A DNA stretch of 34,825 bases from Virgisporangium ochraceum (GTDB lineage Bacteria > Actinomycetota > Actinomycetes > Mycobacteriales > Micromonosporaceae): contig NZ_BOPH01000048.1 of assembly GCF_016863655.1 (NCBI RefSeq), positions 1 to 34,825 of the forward strand, read 5' to 3'. The first letter of the stretch is position 1; every line of letters starts with the position of its first letter. Made by a program: the position numbers and the translations under genes. This document shows, in pieces, positions 22,424 through 31,081 of the stretch. The notes beneath the pieces were generated by a model, which was not told the DNA's origin, did not search any database, and saw only the letters and a list, made by a program, of their open reading frames with translations.

Positions 22424-25289
22424 CGAAGGTGCGCTCCACCACCTGCCGCGCCCGGCGCATCGTGCGCAGGTACTCGTCGACGAACTCGCCGGTGGTGACG
22501 CTCGCCGGCCGGCCGAGCACCTGCGCGACCGCGGCCACCTCCGCACCCTGGCGCGGCAACTGGTCCTGCTGCCGGCCGCGGACGAGGGTCAACGCGTTGC
22601 GGACCCGGGTCGCGAGCACCCAGGCCGCCTCCAGCTCGGCGGCATCCACAGTGGACAGCAGGCCGGCGGACGCCGCGGCCCGCAACGCCTCCAGCGTGCG
22701 GGTGGTGCGCAGCCCGGTGTGCTCGTGGCCGTGGCGCAGCTGCAGCAGCTGCACGGTCCACTCGACGTCGGCGAGCCCGCCGCGGCCGAGCTTGGTGTGC
22801 AGGGCCGGGTCGGCGCCGCGCGGCAGCCGCTCGTTGTCGACGCGGGCCTTGATGCGCCGGATCTCGGTGACCTGCTCGCGGGTGAGGCCGCCGGCCGGGT
22901 ACCGGTACCTGTCGGCCAGGTGCAGGAACCGCTCCCCCAGCGCCGCGTCGCCGGCGACGAACCGGGCCCGCAGCAGCGCCTGCGCCTCCCAGACCTTCGA
23001 CCAGCGGCCGTAGTACTGCTCGTAGGCGGCCAGCGTGCGCACCAGCGGCCCCTGCCGGCCCTCCGGGCGCAGGTCGGCGTCGATGCCGAGCGGCGGGTCG
23101 GGCGCGGGCATCGTGAGCAGCTTCCGCAGCTCCTCGGCCGCGGCGTGTGCCGCCTGCGCCGCGCGGTCGTCGGACGTGCCGGGGGCAGGCTCGTACACGA
23201 AGAGCACGTCGGCGTCGGACGGGTAGTTCATCTCACAGGACCCGAGCCGGCCCATGCCGATGATGGCGAAGGACACCTCGCCGGGGTCGACCGCCGCGAG
23301 CGTGCCGGCGAGGGTGGCGTCGGTGACGGCGGCGAGCTCCTCACACACCTGGTTGACGTCGCCCAGCCCGAGCAGGTCGGCGCTCGCGATGCGGAACAGC
23401 TCCCGGCGGCGACGGGCGCGCACCGCGGTGACCGCCTTGACCGGGTCGCCGCCGTGCCGTTTCGCGGTGGCGAGGAAGTCCATCGGCCTCATGGACAGCT
23501 CGGCGTCGTCGGCCAGCAGCCGCAACGCCTCCGGGTCGCGGGTGAGCAGGTCGGTGAGGAATCGCGAGAGGGCGAGCAGGCGGGCCAGGCGCAGCGCCAC
23601 CGGTCCCTCGTCGCGCAGCAGCCGCAGGTACCACGGCGTGCTGCCGAGCTTTTCCGACACCTGCCGGTAGGCGAGCAGGCCGCGGTCGGGCTCGGGCGCG
23701 TCGGCGAACTCGCTCAGCAGCACGGGCAGCAGCGTCCGCTGGATCGCCGCGGTGCGCGACACCCCACCGGTGAGGGCCTCGATGTGACGCAGCGCGCCGG
23801 CGGGGTCGGCGAAACCGAGCACCTCGAGCCGGGCCTTCGCCGACTCGGGGTACATCCGCATCTCCTGCGACGGCACCTTCGCCACGGCCTCCAGCAGCGG
23901 CCGGTACAGCAGCTTGGCGTGCAGCCGCCGCACCTCGGTGGCGTGCGTCGACCAGTCGGACTGGAACGCCTCGACGGCGGTGCGCTGCGCGTTGGCCCGG
24001 TACCCCAGCGCCTGCGCCAGCCAGCGCAGCTCGTCGGGGTCGGCCGGCACGGTGTGGGTGCGGCGCAGCCGCTGCAGTTGCAGCCGGTGCTCGACCATCC
24101 GCAGGTACCGGTACGCGCGCAGCAGCGCCTCTCCGTCGGCGCGGCCGACGTAGCCGCCCACCGCCAGCTCCCGCAGAGCCTCCACCGTGGACGGTGAGCG
24201 CAGCTTCTCGTCGGCGCGCCCGTGGACGAGCTGCAGCAGCTGCACGGCGAACTCGATGTCGCGCAGGCCACCCGGTCCGCGCTTGATCTCACGGTCGACC
24301 TCGGAGCGCGGGATCGCGTCGATGATCCGCCGCCGCATCGCGCGGATGTCCTCGACGGCCTCGGGACGCTCGGCGGCCTTCCAGATGAACGGCTGCACCG
24401 CGGCGAGCCACTCCTCGCCCAGCTCCCGGTCGCCGGCGGCGAACCGCGACTTCAGCAGCGCCTGGAACTCCCAGGTCTTCGCCCATTTCGTGTAGTAGGC
24501 GACGTACGAGGCGACGGTGCGGGTCAGCGGGCCGTGCGCGCCCTCCGGCCGCAGGTTCGCGTCGACCGGCCATGCGACCGTGGCGCAGATCGTCATCGTG
24601 CGGGCGGCGAGCACGGCGCCCGCCCGCTGCGCCGCCTCGACGTCGCCGTCGTCGGTCAGTGGCTCCGCGACGAACACGACGTCGACGTCGCTGACGTAGT
24701 TGAGCTCGCGTCCGCCGCACTTGCCCATCGCGATCACCGCGAGCCGGCACGCGGCGGCCTCGGCCGACCGCTCCGCGGACGCGAACGCGAGCGCCGCCCG
24801 CAGCGTGCTGTCGGCCAGGTCGCTGAGCGCGGCCATGGCGCCCTCGAGCTGGTAGGCGCCGGTGAGGTCGGCGGCGACGATCCGCAGCAACGTGCGGCGG
24901 TACGCCAGCCGCAGCGAGGCGACGTCGTCGACGGGCGGCAGCGTGCCCCCGTTGGTGGGCTGCCCGAGCAGCTTCCAGTCGTCGGGGTTGGCGATGAGGT
25001 GGTCACCGAGCACCGTCGACGCGCCGAGCACGGCGAGCAGCCGCCGCCACATGGCGAAGTCGGCGACGGCGGCGGTCACCGGTGCGTCGCCGGCCTTCTC
25101 GCACAACCGTTGCAGCTGCTGGGCGGCGAGGTCGGCGTCGGCCACCGAGGCGAAGACCTCCAGCAGCTCGCCGGCGTTGTCGTCGACGGGCTGGCCGGCG
25201 GCCGGGTCCCACAGCCGTGGCCCGTCGGGCCCGAGGCGGTCGGCCGCCTTCCGCGCGTCGCGGAAGCCGTACCGCAGGAGCTGGCGCAT
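22413..25289 (-). CDS. glnE: Bifunctional glutamine synthetase adenylyltransferase/deadenylylase
   Basis: GlnE adds AMP to, and removes it from, the conserved tyrosine of GlnA (here Y402). The 958-aa protein has the two nucleotidyltransferase domains expected. The N-terminal deadenylylase half has LNYVSDVDVVFV (D201, D203) and the C-terminal adenylylase half has NYPSDADVLFVYEP (D692, D694). Each is followed by a helical bundle with RPEG and GGLRDIEF or GGLADVEWTVQLLQL motifs. The start is ATG 25289, sharing one base with the upstream amidotransferase stop (TGATG); a GTG one codon earlier is also possible. The 500-nt upstream extension of this frame is a shadow of the amidotransferase gene. 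Confidence 0.96.
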   Translation of the reverse strand: MRQLLRYGFRDARKAADRLGPDGPRLWDPAAGQPVDDNAGELLEVFASVADADLAAQQLQRLCEKAGDAPVTAAVADFAMWRRLLAVLGASTVLGDHLIANPDDWKLLGQPTNGGTLPPVDDVASLRLAYRRTLLRIVAADLTGAYQLEGAMAALSDLADSTLRAALAFASAERSAEAAACRLAVIAMGKCGGRELNYVSDVDVVFVAEPLTDDGDVEAAQRAGAVLAARTMTICATVAWPVDANLRPEGAHGPLTRTVASYVAYYTKWAKTWEFQALLKSRFAAGDRELGEEWLAAVQPFIWKAAERPEAVEDIRAMRRRIIDAIPRSEVDREIKRGPGGLRDIEFAVQLLQLVHGRADEKLRSPSTVEALRELAVGGYVGRADGEALLRAYRYLRMVEHRLQLQRLRRTHTVPADPDELRWLAQALGYRANAQRTAVEAFQSDWSTHATEVRRLHAKLLYRPLLEAVAKVPSQEMRMYPESAKARLEVLGFADPAGALRHIEALTGGVSRTAAIQRTLLPVLLSEFADAPEPDRGLLAYRQVSEKLGSTPWYLRLLRDEGPVALRLARLLALSRFLTDLLTRDPEALRLLADDAELSMRPMDFLATAKRHGGDPVKAVTAVRARRRRELFRIASADLLGLGDVNQVCEELAAVTDATLAGTLAAVDPGEVSFAIIGMGRLGSCEMNYPSDADVLFVYEPAPGTSDDRAAQAAHAAAEELRKLLTMPAPDPPLGIDADLRPEGRQGPLVRTLAAYEQYYGRWSKVWEAQALLRARFVAGDAALGERFLHLADRYRYPAGGLTREQVTEIRRIKARVDNERLPRGADPALHTKLGRGGLADVEWTVQLLQLRHGHEHTGLRTTRTLEALRAAASAGLLSTVDAAELEAAWVLATRVRNALTLVRGRQQDQLPRQGAEVAAVAQVLGRPASVTTGEFVDEYLRTMRRARQVVERTFDAG

Positions 25290-26077
25290 CACGCCCCCAG
25301 CAACGGCAGCCGGCGCATCCCGGTGCCGGCCGTCGGCACCGTGCCGAGCGCCACCCCCGCGAAGCGCAACGCGAACGGGCGCCACACCTCTTCGAGGTCG
25401 GGCATCGCGGCGTCGACGGCCTCCAGCAGCTCGACGGCGTCGATGCCGAGGTCGACGAGCGTCTGCGCCTCGGCGTAGGCCCAGGAGGCGAACATCGCGG
25501 TGTCGCACTCGATGTGGAACTGCAGGCCCCATGCGGCCGGGCCGATCCGGAACGCCTGGTGCGGGTAGTGCGTCGACGCGGCGAGCAGCACCGCGCCGGC
25601 GGGCAGGCGGGTGATCTCGTCGACGTGCCACTGCAGCACGTCGGGCGCCATCGGCACCTCGGCGAACAGCGGGTCGTCGGTCGCCTTGTCGCGCCGCGCG
25701 ACGAGCGTCGCGCCGATCTCCGGACCGGCGGTGCTGCGCTCGACGGCGCCGGCGGTGGCGGTGGCGAGAAGCTGCGCGCCGAGGCACACGCCGAGCGTCG
25801 GTACCTTGTACCGCACCGCCCGCCGCAGCAGCTTCTCCAGCGCCGGGAACCAGGGCGCGCCGGGGGCTCCGTCGGGCCCGGGGTACACGTGCTGCTCGCC
25901 GCCCATCACCACGAGGGCGGCGTACCCGTCGAGGTCTCCGGGGATCTCGTCGCCGGCGTGGGCTTTCAGCACGTCGAGGTCGAGGCCGCCCTCGACCAGC
26001 CAGTCACCGAGGCGGCGGACGTCGTCGGTGGGGTCGTTCTCGACGACGAGCGCACGCGACTTGTGCGGGGAGGTCAC
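25289..26077 (-). CDS. Class I glutamine amidotransferase-like protein
   Basis: The 262-aa stand-alone GATase-1 domain has VPTLGVCLGAQLLA, with the nucleophile C98 in the elbow, and WGLQFHIECD with H188 and E190 completing the triad. MGGEQHVYP is the oxyanion strand. Such proteins are annotated as GuaA-like, but no synthase partner is fused, and the acceptor is unknown. The C-terminal 60 residues are helical and extra to the core fold. GTG 26077 follows TAACGT at 6 nt, so it looks leaderless. It overlaps glnE by one base, which ties it to glutamine control. Confidence 0.88.
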   Translation of the reverse strand: MTSPHKSRALVVENDPTDDVRRLGDWLVEGGLDLDVLKAHAGDEIPGDLDGYAALVVMGGEQHVYPGPDGAPGAPWFPALEKLLRRAVRYKVPTLGVCLGAQLLATATAGAVERSTAGPEIGATLVARRDKATDDPLFAEVPMAPDVLQWHVDEITRLPAGAVLLAASTHYPHQAFRIGPAAWGLQFHIECDTAMFASWAYAEAQTLVDLGIDAVELLEAVDAAMPDLEEVWRPFALRFAGVALGTVPTAGTGMRRLPLLGA

Positions 26078-26083
26078 CCGTCC

Positions 26084-26089
26084 ACGTTA
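26084..26089 (-). promoter_or_regulatory. -10 element of leaderless amidotransferase-glnE promoter
   Basis: TAACGT on the minus strand ends 6 nt before GTG 26077. It should drive the amidotransferase, glnE and probably the GT-C-like gene. Confidence 0.5.
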
Positions 26090-26096
26090 GTCGGTG

Positions 26097-26137
26097 GCGG
26101 CGTGGCCGCTGTAGCGGAGCGGAGGCGGTCACGCCGC
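26097..26137. terminator. Possible terminator behind the polysaccharide operon
   Basis: GCGGCGTG (26097-26104) pairs with CACGCCGC (26130-26137), and CCGCT/AGCGG forms an inner hairpin. It lies 24 nt beyond the VOC-protein stop and before the amidotransferase promoter. No U-tract follows. Confidence 0.5.
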
Positions 26138-26160
26138 AGGCTCTTCCAAAACTCTCAGGA

Positions 26161-26595
26161 TTACTGAACGCAGAACTCGTTACCCTCCGGGTCGGCCATG
26201 ACGACCCAGCGTTCGCCCATCTTCGTGCGGTCCTCGACCCTGGTGGCGCCGTGGGCGACGAGGTCCTCCACCGCCGCGTCGACGAGGGCCCGCTTCTCGT
26301 CCTCCGGCGTCGCCCGGCCACCGCCGGCGTTGATGTCGAGGTGCAGCCGGTTCTTGCCGGCCTTCGGCTCGGGCACGCGCTGGAAGTACACCCGCGGGCC
26401 GACGCCGTCCGGGTCCTCGACGGCGCTGGCCGAGTTGAACTCCGACTCCGGCACGCCCTGCGCCCGCAGGAAGTCGGGCCAGGTCTTGAAGTCACCCGGC
26501 GGGTCGGGGATGTGGTATCCCAGCGCGTGGGCCCAGAACTCGGCCAGCTTGGAGGGGTCGGCACAGTCGATGACTACCTGGATCTTCTTGGCCAT
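26161..26595 (-). CDS. VOC-superfamily (glyoxalase-like) protein
   Basis: The 144-aa protein has two beta-alpha-beta-beta-beta units. The first begins KIQVVIDCADPSKLAEFWAHALGY. The second is NRLHLDINAGG, then GERWVVMADPEGNEFCV, the usual ending with a metal-ligand glutamate. These proteins form dimers and may be enzymes or drug-binding resistance proteins; the ligand is not predictable. ATG 26595 has AAGGGG upstream. It starts 17 nt after the DUF2334 gene, so it is probably the last gene of that operon, although a functional link is not evident. Confidence 0.88.
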   Translation of the reverse strand: MAKKIQVVIDCADPSKLAEFWAHALGYHIPDPPGDFKTWPDFLRAQGVPESEFNSASAVEDPDGVGPRVYFQRVPEPKAGKNRLHLDINAGGGRATPEDEKRALVDAAVEDLVAHGATRVEDRTKMGERWVVMADPEGNEFCVQ

Positions 26596-26612
26596 GCCGA
26601 CCCCTTTACCCA

Positions 26613-28382
26613 CTACCTGGCGATGGAAGTCGCCGCCACGAAGGTGTAGCCGAGACCCTGGATGCCGTCGACGGTCTGCTTCAGGTACTCCGTGCCGAGG
26701 AACGGGTGGTAGAAGAAGCTCGCCACGCCGTCGCGGACGACCAGGTTCCGCCGGGCGGAGGCGATCAGGTCGGCGGGCAGCCGCACGGGGTGGGTGTTGT
26801 AGGCGACCGGCTCGATGTTGCCGATGTTCTCCGGTACCACCACCGAGCCGTAGACGTCGCGCACCGCGTACGGGAAGAACTGGCCCGAGAGCTTCGCGTG
26901 GTCGGCGGCCTTCCCTCGCAGCGTGCCCGGGAAGTACAGGCCGCGCTCGTACCGCACCCCGAACACCGAGTTGACGACCGCGTAGTTCGTGGCGCTGCCC
27001 GCGTAGTGCGGGAACTCGAAGATGGTCGGCTGGCTGAGGCCGGCCCGGGCGAACTCCAGCTTGCTGGCGGCGATGCGGTTCAGCGTCCAGGCCGCCGAGT
27101 CGCCGTTGACGGGGCCGTCGTAGATCACGCGGTCCTGGTCGTCGACGTGGGCCCGGTAGAACTCGAAGTCGTTGCCGCTGACGCCGTCGTACGGGTTGTT
27201 CTCCGCGCCCAGCTGGTGCGTGTAGCCGTGCATCAGCAGGGTGCCGCCCTTGGCCTGCATGTACTTCAGCGCCTTCACGACCTCCGGCCGCTGCCGCAGC
27301 GTGTAGTCCTCGGCCCTGCCGCCGGTCTGCACGCCCTTCGGGTCGCGGTAGCGCGGGTATACGGCCACCGTGAACGGCACCTTCTTCGACGACAGCAGGT
27401 CGGCGACGGCGCGCAGCTCGGCCGGGTCGGCGTCGGGGCCGACGTCCTCGATGCGCACCAGGGCGCGGTGCCGTTCCGGGGTCGCCGGCGCGATCACTCC
27501 GGTGAGCAGGTCGGCGAAGGCGATGTAGCGGTCGTCGTGGGTGACGTAGGCGTACGGGATCTCGCCGAGGTAGGTGAGGTTCGCCGATCGCAGCGCCCAC
27601 GGGAACGTGGTGCCGTCGGGCCGCACGGCGTCGCCGAGCACGGTGACCTTCGACGCGTCGGTGACGACGTGGTCCATGATGCCGGAGCCGTTGATGGTGT
27701 CGCGGGTGAGCGAGGTGCCGTCGTAGCGCACCTCGGCCACGGCGGAGGTGTCGAACTGCTTCCACGTGTAGCCGTAACGGGTCTGGAAGTCGGCGCCGGT
27801 CGCGGCCGCGCGCGCCGAGAGCTGCCAGATGTTGTCGTACATCCAGAGGACCGGCAGGGTGGTGCCGAGCACGTCGTCGAGGAACGACACCGGCAGCGGC
27901 TCGTCGTAGGTCGACCCGACGTAGACCACCGCCGAGTACGCGCCGAGCTCGCCGGTGCGGTAGCCGCTCACCGGGTGCACGGTCCACGAACCGAAGCGCG
28001 ACACCAGGTTCGCGGTCTGCTGCGCGTAGATCTCGCCGAGCCACGCGTACGGGCCGGTCTCGTCGTACAGCACCAGCGTCTTCGCGGTGCCGCCACCGGG
28101 CGCGGCCTTACCGGTCACCAGGTTCGGGATCGTGGTTGCCGCCCTGTTCGGGTCGGCCCGCTTCGTGGCGGCGGCACGGGTACCCGACGCACCGACGAGG
28201 CGCTGCTCGGGCCTCTTCTTCGTGGGGGCCGGCGGTGCGGGGAGCGGCGTGCTCCCGTCGTCACCTCGAGCCGTTTCCACCGTGCGCGGCGCGGCGGTCG
28301 CGGCGACCGGCGCGACCAGCGCGCCGCCGCCGGCGAGCACCGCCGTGGTCAGGGCCGTCGCGATCGTGCGGCGGAGATTCAT
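26613..28382 (-). CDS. Exported DUF2334 protein, polysaccharide deacetylase-like
   Basis: The 589-aa protein has a signal peptide (about 1-31, ending ATAAP) and a low-complexity linker to about 95. A domain then begins KTLVLYDETGPYAWLGE (about 100-290, GATase-like beta/alpha strands). The DUF2334 deacetylase-fold domain (about 305-589) follows. VRIEDVGPDADP supplies E312-D313 and LMHGYTHQ supplies H385 and H389, matching the Asp plus H-x3-H zinc site of the NodB superfamily. It should act outside the membrane, perhaps removing N-acetyl groups from the polymer made by the adjacent GT2 synthase. Its ATG shares one base with the wecB stop. The catalytic role is inferred from fold and residues. 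Confidence 0.83.
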   Translation of the reverse strand: MNLRRTIATALTTAVLAGGGALVAPVAATAAPRTVETARGDDGSTPLPAPPAPTKKRPEQRLVGASGTRAAATKRADPNRAATTIPNLVTGKAAPGGGTAKTLVLYDETGPYAWLGEIYAQQTANLVSRFGSWTVHPVSGYRTGELGAYSAVVYVGSTYDEPLPVSFLDDVLGTTLPVLWMYDNIWQLSARAAATGADFQTRYGYTWKQFDTSAVAEVRYDGTSLTRDTINGSGIMDHVVTDASKVTVLGDAVRPDGTTFPWALRSANLTYLGEIPYAYVTHDDRYIAFADLLTGVIAPATPERHRALVRIEDVGPDADPAELRAVADLLSSKKVPFTVAVYPRYRDPKGVQTGGRAEDYTLRQRPEVVKALKYMQAKGGTLLMHGYTHQLGAENNPYDGVSGNDFEFYRAHVDDQDRVIYDGPVNGDSAAWTLNRIAASKLEFARAGLSQPTIFEFPHYAGSATNYAVVNSVFGVRYERGLYFPGTLRGKAADHAKLSGQFFPYAVRDVYGSVVVPENIGNIEPVAYNTHPVRLPADLIASARRNLVVRDGVASFFYHPFLGTEYLKQTVDGIQGLGYTFVAATSIAR

Positions 28383-29533
28383 CAGGCACCTACCGAGGGG
28401 ACGAGCGTGAGCACGGGACGGCGCGGGGTGGCGACACCGAGGAGGTCGGCGACGGCCTCCTCGGTGCGGACGGCCGCTTTGCCGTCGCCGTAGGGGTTTC
28501 CGTTGGCGGTCATCGCCGCGCGCGCGACCGGGTCGTCGAGCAGGCGCATGGCCTCGGCGACGATCAGGCTGGGGTCGGTGCCGACGAGCCGGGCGCAGCC
28601 GGCGGTCAGCGACTCGACCCGCTCGGTGACGTCGCGCAGCACGAGCGCGGGGACGCCGAACGACGGCGCCTCCTCCTGGATGCCGCCCGAGTCGGTGAGC
28701 ACGAGGTAGGCCTCGCTGAGCAGGCGCGCCAGCACCGGGTACGGCAGCGGGTCGGTGATGACGACCCGGGCCTCGCCCTTCAGCCCGGCCTCGACCTGCT
28801 CACGCACGGCGGGGTTCGGGTGGCTCGGGAGCACGACGTGCACGTCCGGGTAGTGGTTCAGCAGCGTGCGCACCGCGGAGAGGACGCGGTCGAGCGGCTC
28901 GCCCCACGACTCGCGGCGGTGCGCGGTCACCAGGATCATGCGTCCGTTCGTGTGGGTGAGCTCGGCCGGAAGCTCCGGACGGCGGCCGACCACGGTGAGC
29001 GCCGCGTCGACGACCGTGTTGCCGGTGAGCACGACGCGGTCGGGATCGACGCCCTCGTCCATGAGGTTGGTGGCGGCGAGCGTCGTCGGCGCCAGGTGCA
29101 GCGCGGCGATCTGGCCGACGAGGCGGCGGTTGCCCTCCTCGGGGAACGGCGACTCCAGGTCGCCGCTGCGCAGGCCCGCCTCCAGGTGAACCACCGGGAT
29201 CTGGCGCCAGAAGGCCGCGAGCGCGCCGGCGAGCGTCGTGGTGGTGTCGCCCTGCACGAGGACGGCCGCCGGCTTCCGCTCGGCGAACAGCGCGTCGAGC
29301 TGCTCGATCAGCGCGGTCATCAGCTCCGGCTGGCTGCCGGTTCTCCGCTCGACCGGCAGCGTCACGTCGGGTTCGAGGTCGAACGCGGCGAGCGCCTGCG
29401 CGACCATCGCCGGGTGCTGGCCACTGGCGACGATCACGGGGGTGACCCGCTTCGCGGCGCGCATGGCGATCGCGACCGGGGCGAGCTTGATCGCCTCCGG
29501 GCGGGTGCCGGCGATGAGGTGCACTTCTTGCAT
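28382..29533 (-). CDS. wecB: UDP-N-acetylglucosamine 2-epimerase (non-hydrolysing)
   Basis: WecB interconverts UDP-GlcNAc and UDP-ManNAc in the cytoplasm. The 383-aa product shows LIAGTRPEAIKLAPV at the N-terminus, VHLEAGLRSGDLESPFPEE with catalytic carboxylates, HRRESWGEPL, and DSGGIQEEAPSFGVPALVLR for UDP binding. The start ATG 29533 is preferred because AAGGA lies 5 nt before it; the ATG at 29539 is almost on top of that site. It begins 8 nt after the GT2 gene and overlaps the DUF2334 gene by one base. It probably supplies UDP-ManNAc (or adjusts its pool) for the synthase. Confidence 0.94.
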   Translation of the reverse strand: MQEVHLIAGTRPEAIKLAPVAIAMRAAKRVTPVIVASGQHPAMVAQALAAFDLEPDVTLPVERRTGSQPELMTALIEQLDALFAERKPAAVLVQGDTTTTLAGALAAFWRQIPVVHLEAGLRSGDLESPFPEEGNRRLVGQIAALHLAPTTLAATNLMDEGVDPDRVVLTGNTVVDAALTVVGRRPELPAELTHTNGRMILVTAHRRESWGEPLDRVLSAVRTLLNHYPDVHVVLPSHPNPAVREQVEAGLKGEARVVITDPLPYPVLARLLSEAYLVLTDSGGIQEEAPSFGVPALVLRDVTERVESLTAGCARLVGTDPSLIVAEAMRLLDDPVARAAMTANGNPYGDGKAAVRTEEAVADLLGVATPRRPVLTLVPSVGA

Positions 29534-29541
29534 GTTCATCC

Positions 29542-30852
29542 TTATGCGGGGGTGTGGACTTCGACGAGGCGTTCGGTCTTCGCCCAGGTGTTCCGGCGGG
29601 CGAGGTGCCGGCCGATCGCCCGCCAGGTGCTCACCAGGCCGAGGATCAGGAAGTACGGGTAGACGAGTGCGGCGAGCAGCAGGCGGGGCAGCCGCTCGTC
29701 GCGGAGCTTGACCCGGTGCACCACCGCCCACAGCAGGCCCGGCGCGAACAGCGCACCGGTCCACACGCCGGCGGCCGCGGCGAGCTCGGTCCAGCTCGCG
29801 ACGAGGAACGGGTGCTGCGGGTTCCCGGCGAGCGTCACCGCGGCCGCGAGCCAGGTGACCACGATCGCGAGCGCACCGGCCGCGTTCAGCCACGGGGCGA
29901 GCAGGTAGTGCAGCATCTCGCCCAGCTGGGCGTTGCTGATCCGGCGGCTGGCCACGAGCTTCGGCAGGTAGCGGGCGCACTGCAGGTTGCCCTGTGCCCA
30001 GCGGGTCCGCTGGCGTACCAGCCGGTGGACGTCCACCAGGCCCTGCTGGGTGACGCTCGCGTGCGGCAGGTACCGCACGGTCGCGCCGTTGAGGTGCATG
30101 CGCAGCCCCAGCTCCAGGTCTTCGACGAGGCACGTCGACCAGGGGCTGTCGCCGAGCTCGATCAGCGTGGAGAGGCGGGCGAACTGGCCGTTGCCGCCGA
30201 GCCCGACGGTGCCGAGCGTGTCGCGCAGCGACTGGCTGGCGTCGGCGACGCAGCCGAACTCCAGGTCCTGCACCGCGGCCAGGATCCGGTTCCGGTTGTG
30301 GATGCGCACGCGGCTCTGCGTGGCGCCGACCTTCGGATCCCGCATCGCGTGTGAGACCTCGGACAGCATGGTGGCGCTGGCCCGGCCGTCGCCGTCGATG
30401 ACGCCGACGGCGACGCGGCGCGGGTCGCTTCCCTCGTCCTCGACGCGGTCGCGGATGTAGCGGTAGGCGGCGTTGAGCGCCTCGCCCTTGCCCTGCCGGG
30501 CGTGGGGAAGCTCGCGGCGCAGGACGTGCAGGGCGGGGTGGTCGAGCCCGGCCAGCACGTCCGGCGTCGCGTCGTCGGACCCGTCATCGACGACGAGCAC
30601 CCGCGTGCGGGTGCCCCACGGCCCGGAGAGCGCGAGCGCCGACGCCACCGTCGTGGCGACGACCCGTTCCTCGTTGAGGCACGGCACGACGATCCAGAAC
30701 GTGGTCGGCTGCGCCACGTTCGGCGCGGCCAGGTCGACCCGCTGGCGGTGCCGGCCGGCCGTGGCCGCGTTGCGGGCCGACCAGACGAACAGCGCCAGCA
30801 TGTAGACCGGCCAGGCCGCGAGCAGCCCGACGCCGACGATGATGAGTGCCAT
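29542..30852 (-). CDS. Processive family 2 glycosyltransferase (polysaccharide synthase)
   Basis: The 436-aa membrane enzyme has an N-terminal helix (1-25) and a cytoplasmic GT-A domain. The catalytic residues are VLVVDDGSDD (D89-D90), GVIDGDG (D153, D155), EDLELG (E244-D245) and QRTRWAQG (Q281...W285), the D,D,D,QxxRW set of processive beta-synthases such as chitin, hyaluronan and PNAG synthases. Three to four C-terminal helices (about 310-415) form the secretion pore. It follows the LPLTG mini-gene by 4 nt and precedes wecB by 8 nt. The polymer is likely a GlcNAc- or ManNAc-containing beta-glycan; the exact product is inferred from the neighbours. Confidence 0.9.
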   Translation of the reverse strand: MALIIVGVGLLAAWPVYMLALFVWSARNAATAGRHRQRVDLAAPNVAQPTTFWIVVPCLNEERVVATTVASALALSGPWGTRTRVLVVDDGSDDATPDVLAGLDHPALHVLRRELPHARQGKGEALNAAYRYIRDRVEDEGSDPRRVAVGVIDGDGRASATMLSEVSHAMRDPKVGATQSRVRIHNRNRILAAVQDLEFGCVADASQSLRDTLGTVGLGGNGQFARLSTLIELGDSPWSTCLVEDLELGLRMHLNGATVRYLPHASVTQQGLVDVHRLVRQRTRWAQGNLQCARYLPKLVASRRISNAQLGEMLHYLLAPWLNAAGALAIVVTWLAAAVTLAGNPQHPFLVASWTELAAAAGVWTGALFAPGLLWAVVHRVKLRDERLPRLLLAALVYPYFLILGLVSTWRAIGRHLARRNTWAKTERLVEVHTPA

Positions 30853-30856
30853 CGGG

Positions 30857-31003
30857 TCAGGCCTTCTGGTACCGGCCGGAGCGGACCAGCAGCAACCCGA
30901 CTACCACCAGCGCGATACCGGCCAGCACCATGCCGACCACACCATTTCCGGTGAGGGGCAAGGTCGCGGCGGCGGCTGAACCGATCACCTGCGGTTGAGA
31001 CAT
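30857..31003 (-). CDS. 48-aa mini-protein with LPLTG sorting signal
   Basis: This short gene has a good ribosome site (GGGAG, 8 nt before ATG 31003) and ends 4 nt before the GT2 gene. The product begins MSQPQVIGSAAAAT, then LPLTG at residues 15-19, one helix (about 22-41) and a basic end RSGRYQKA. That is a complete LPXTG cell-wall sorting signal with almost nothing in front of it and no signal peptide. The protein would need an N-out orientation for sortase to reach the motif. It might anchor or nucleate the polymer made by the next genes, or be a small subunit of the synthase. No function is known to me. The stop, spacing and codon use support a real gene. Confidence 0.8.
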   Translation of the reverse strand: MSQPQVIGSAAAATLPLTGNGVVGMVLAGIALVVVGLLLVRSGRYQKA

Positions 31004-31024
31004 AGCGCTTTCTCCCTGCGTCGT

Positions 31025-31069
31025 GTCTGTGGTGTGGCGGGCCCGGTGGCACCCGGACCCGTCACAGAC
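31025..31069 (-). promoter_or_regulatory. Structured 5' leader of the polysaccharide operon
   Basis: In the transcript GTCTGTG (31063-31069) pairs with CACAGAC (31025-31031), and GGGTCCGG (31053-31060) with CCGGGCCC (31039-31046) around a 6-nt loop. It lies between the predicted start (about 31075) and the ribosome site. It may be a regulatory RNA or a stability element; it matches no riboswitch class I know. Confidence 0.5.
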
Positions 31070-31081
31070 CGTGCAAGTTGA

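Noticed and set aside
25290..25787. N-terminal extension of glnE by 166 codons
   Set aside because: It overlaps the whole 3' part of the amidotransferase gene and translates to Arg-rich shadow sequence; GlnE homology starts at 25289.
26596..28044. Fusion of the VOC protein to a long upstream frame
   Set aside because: The upstream part is a shadow of the DUF2334 gene; the VOC domain has its own ATG and ribosome site at 26595.
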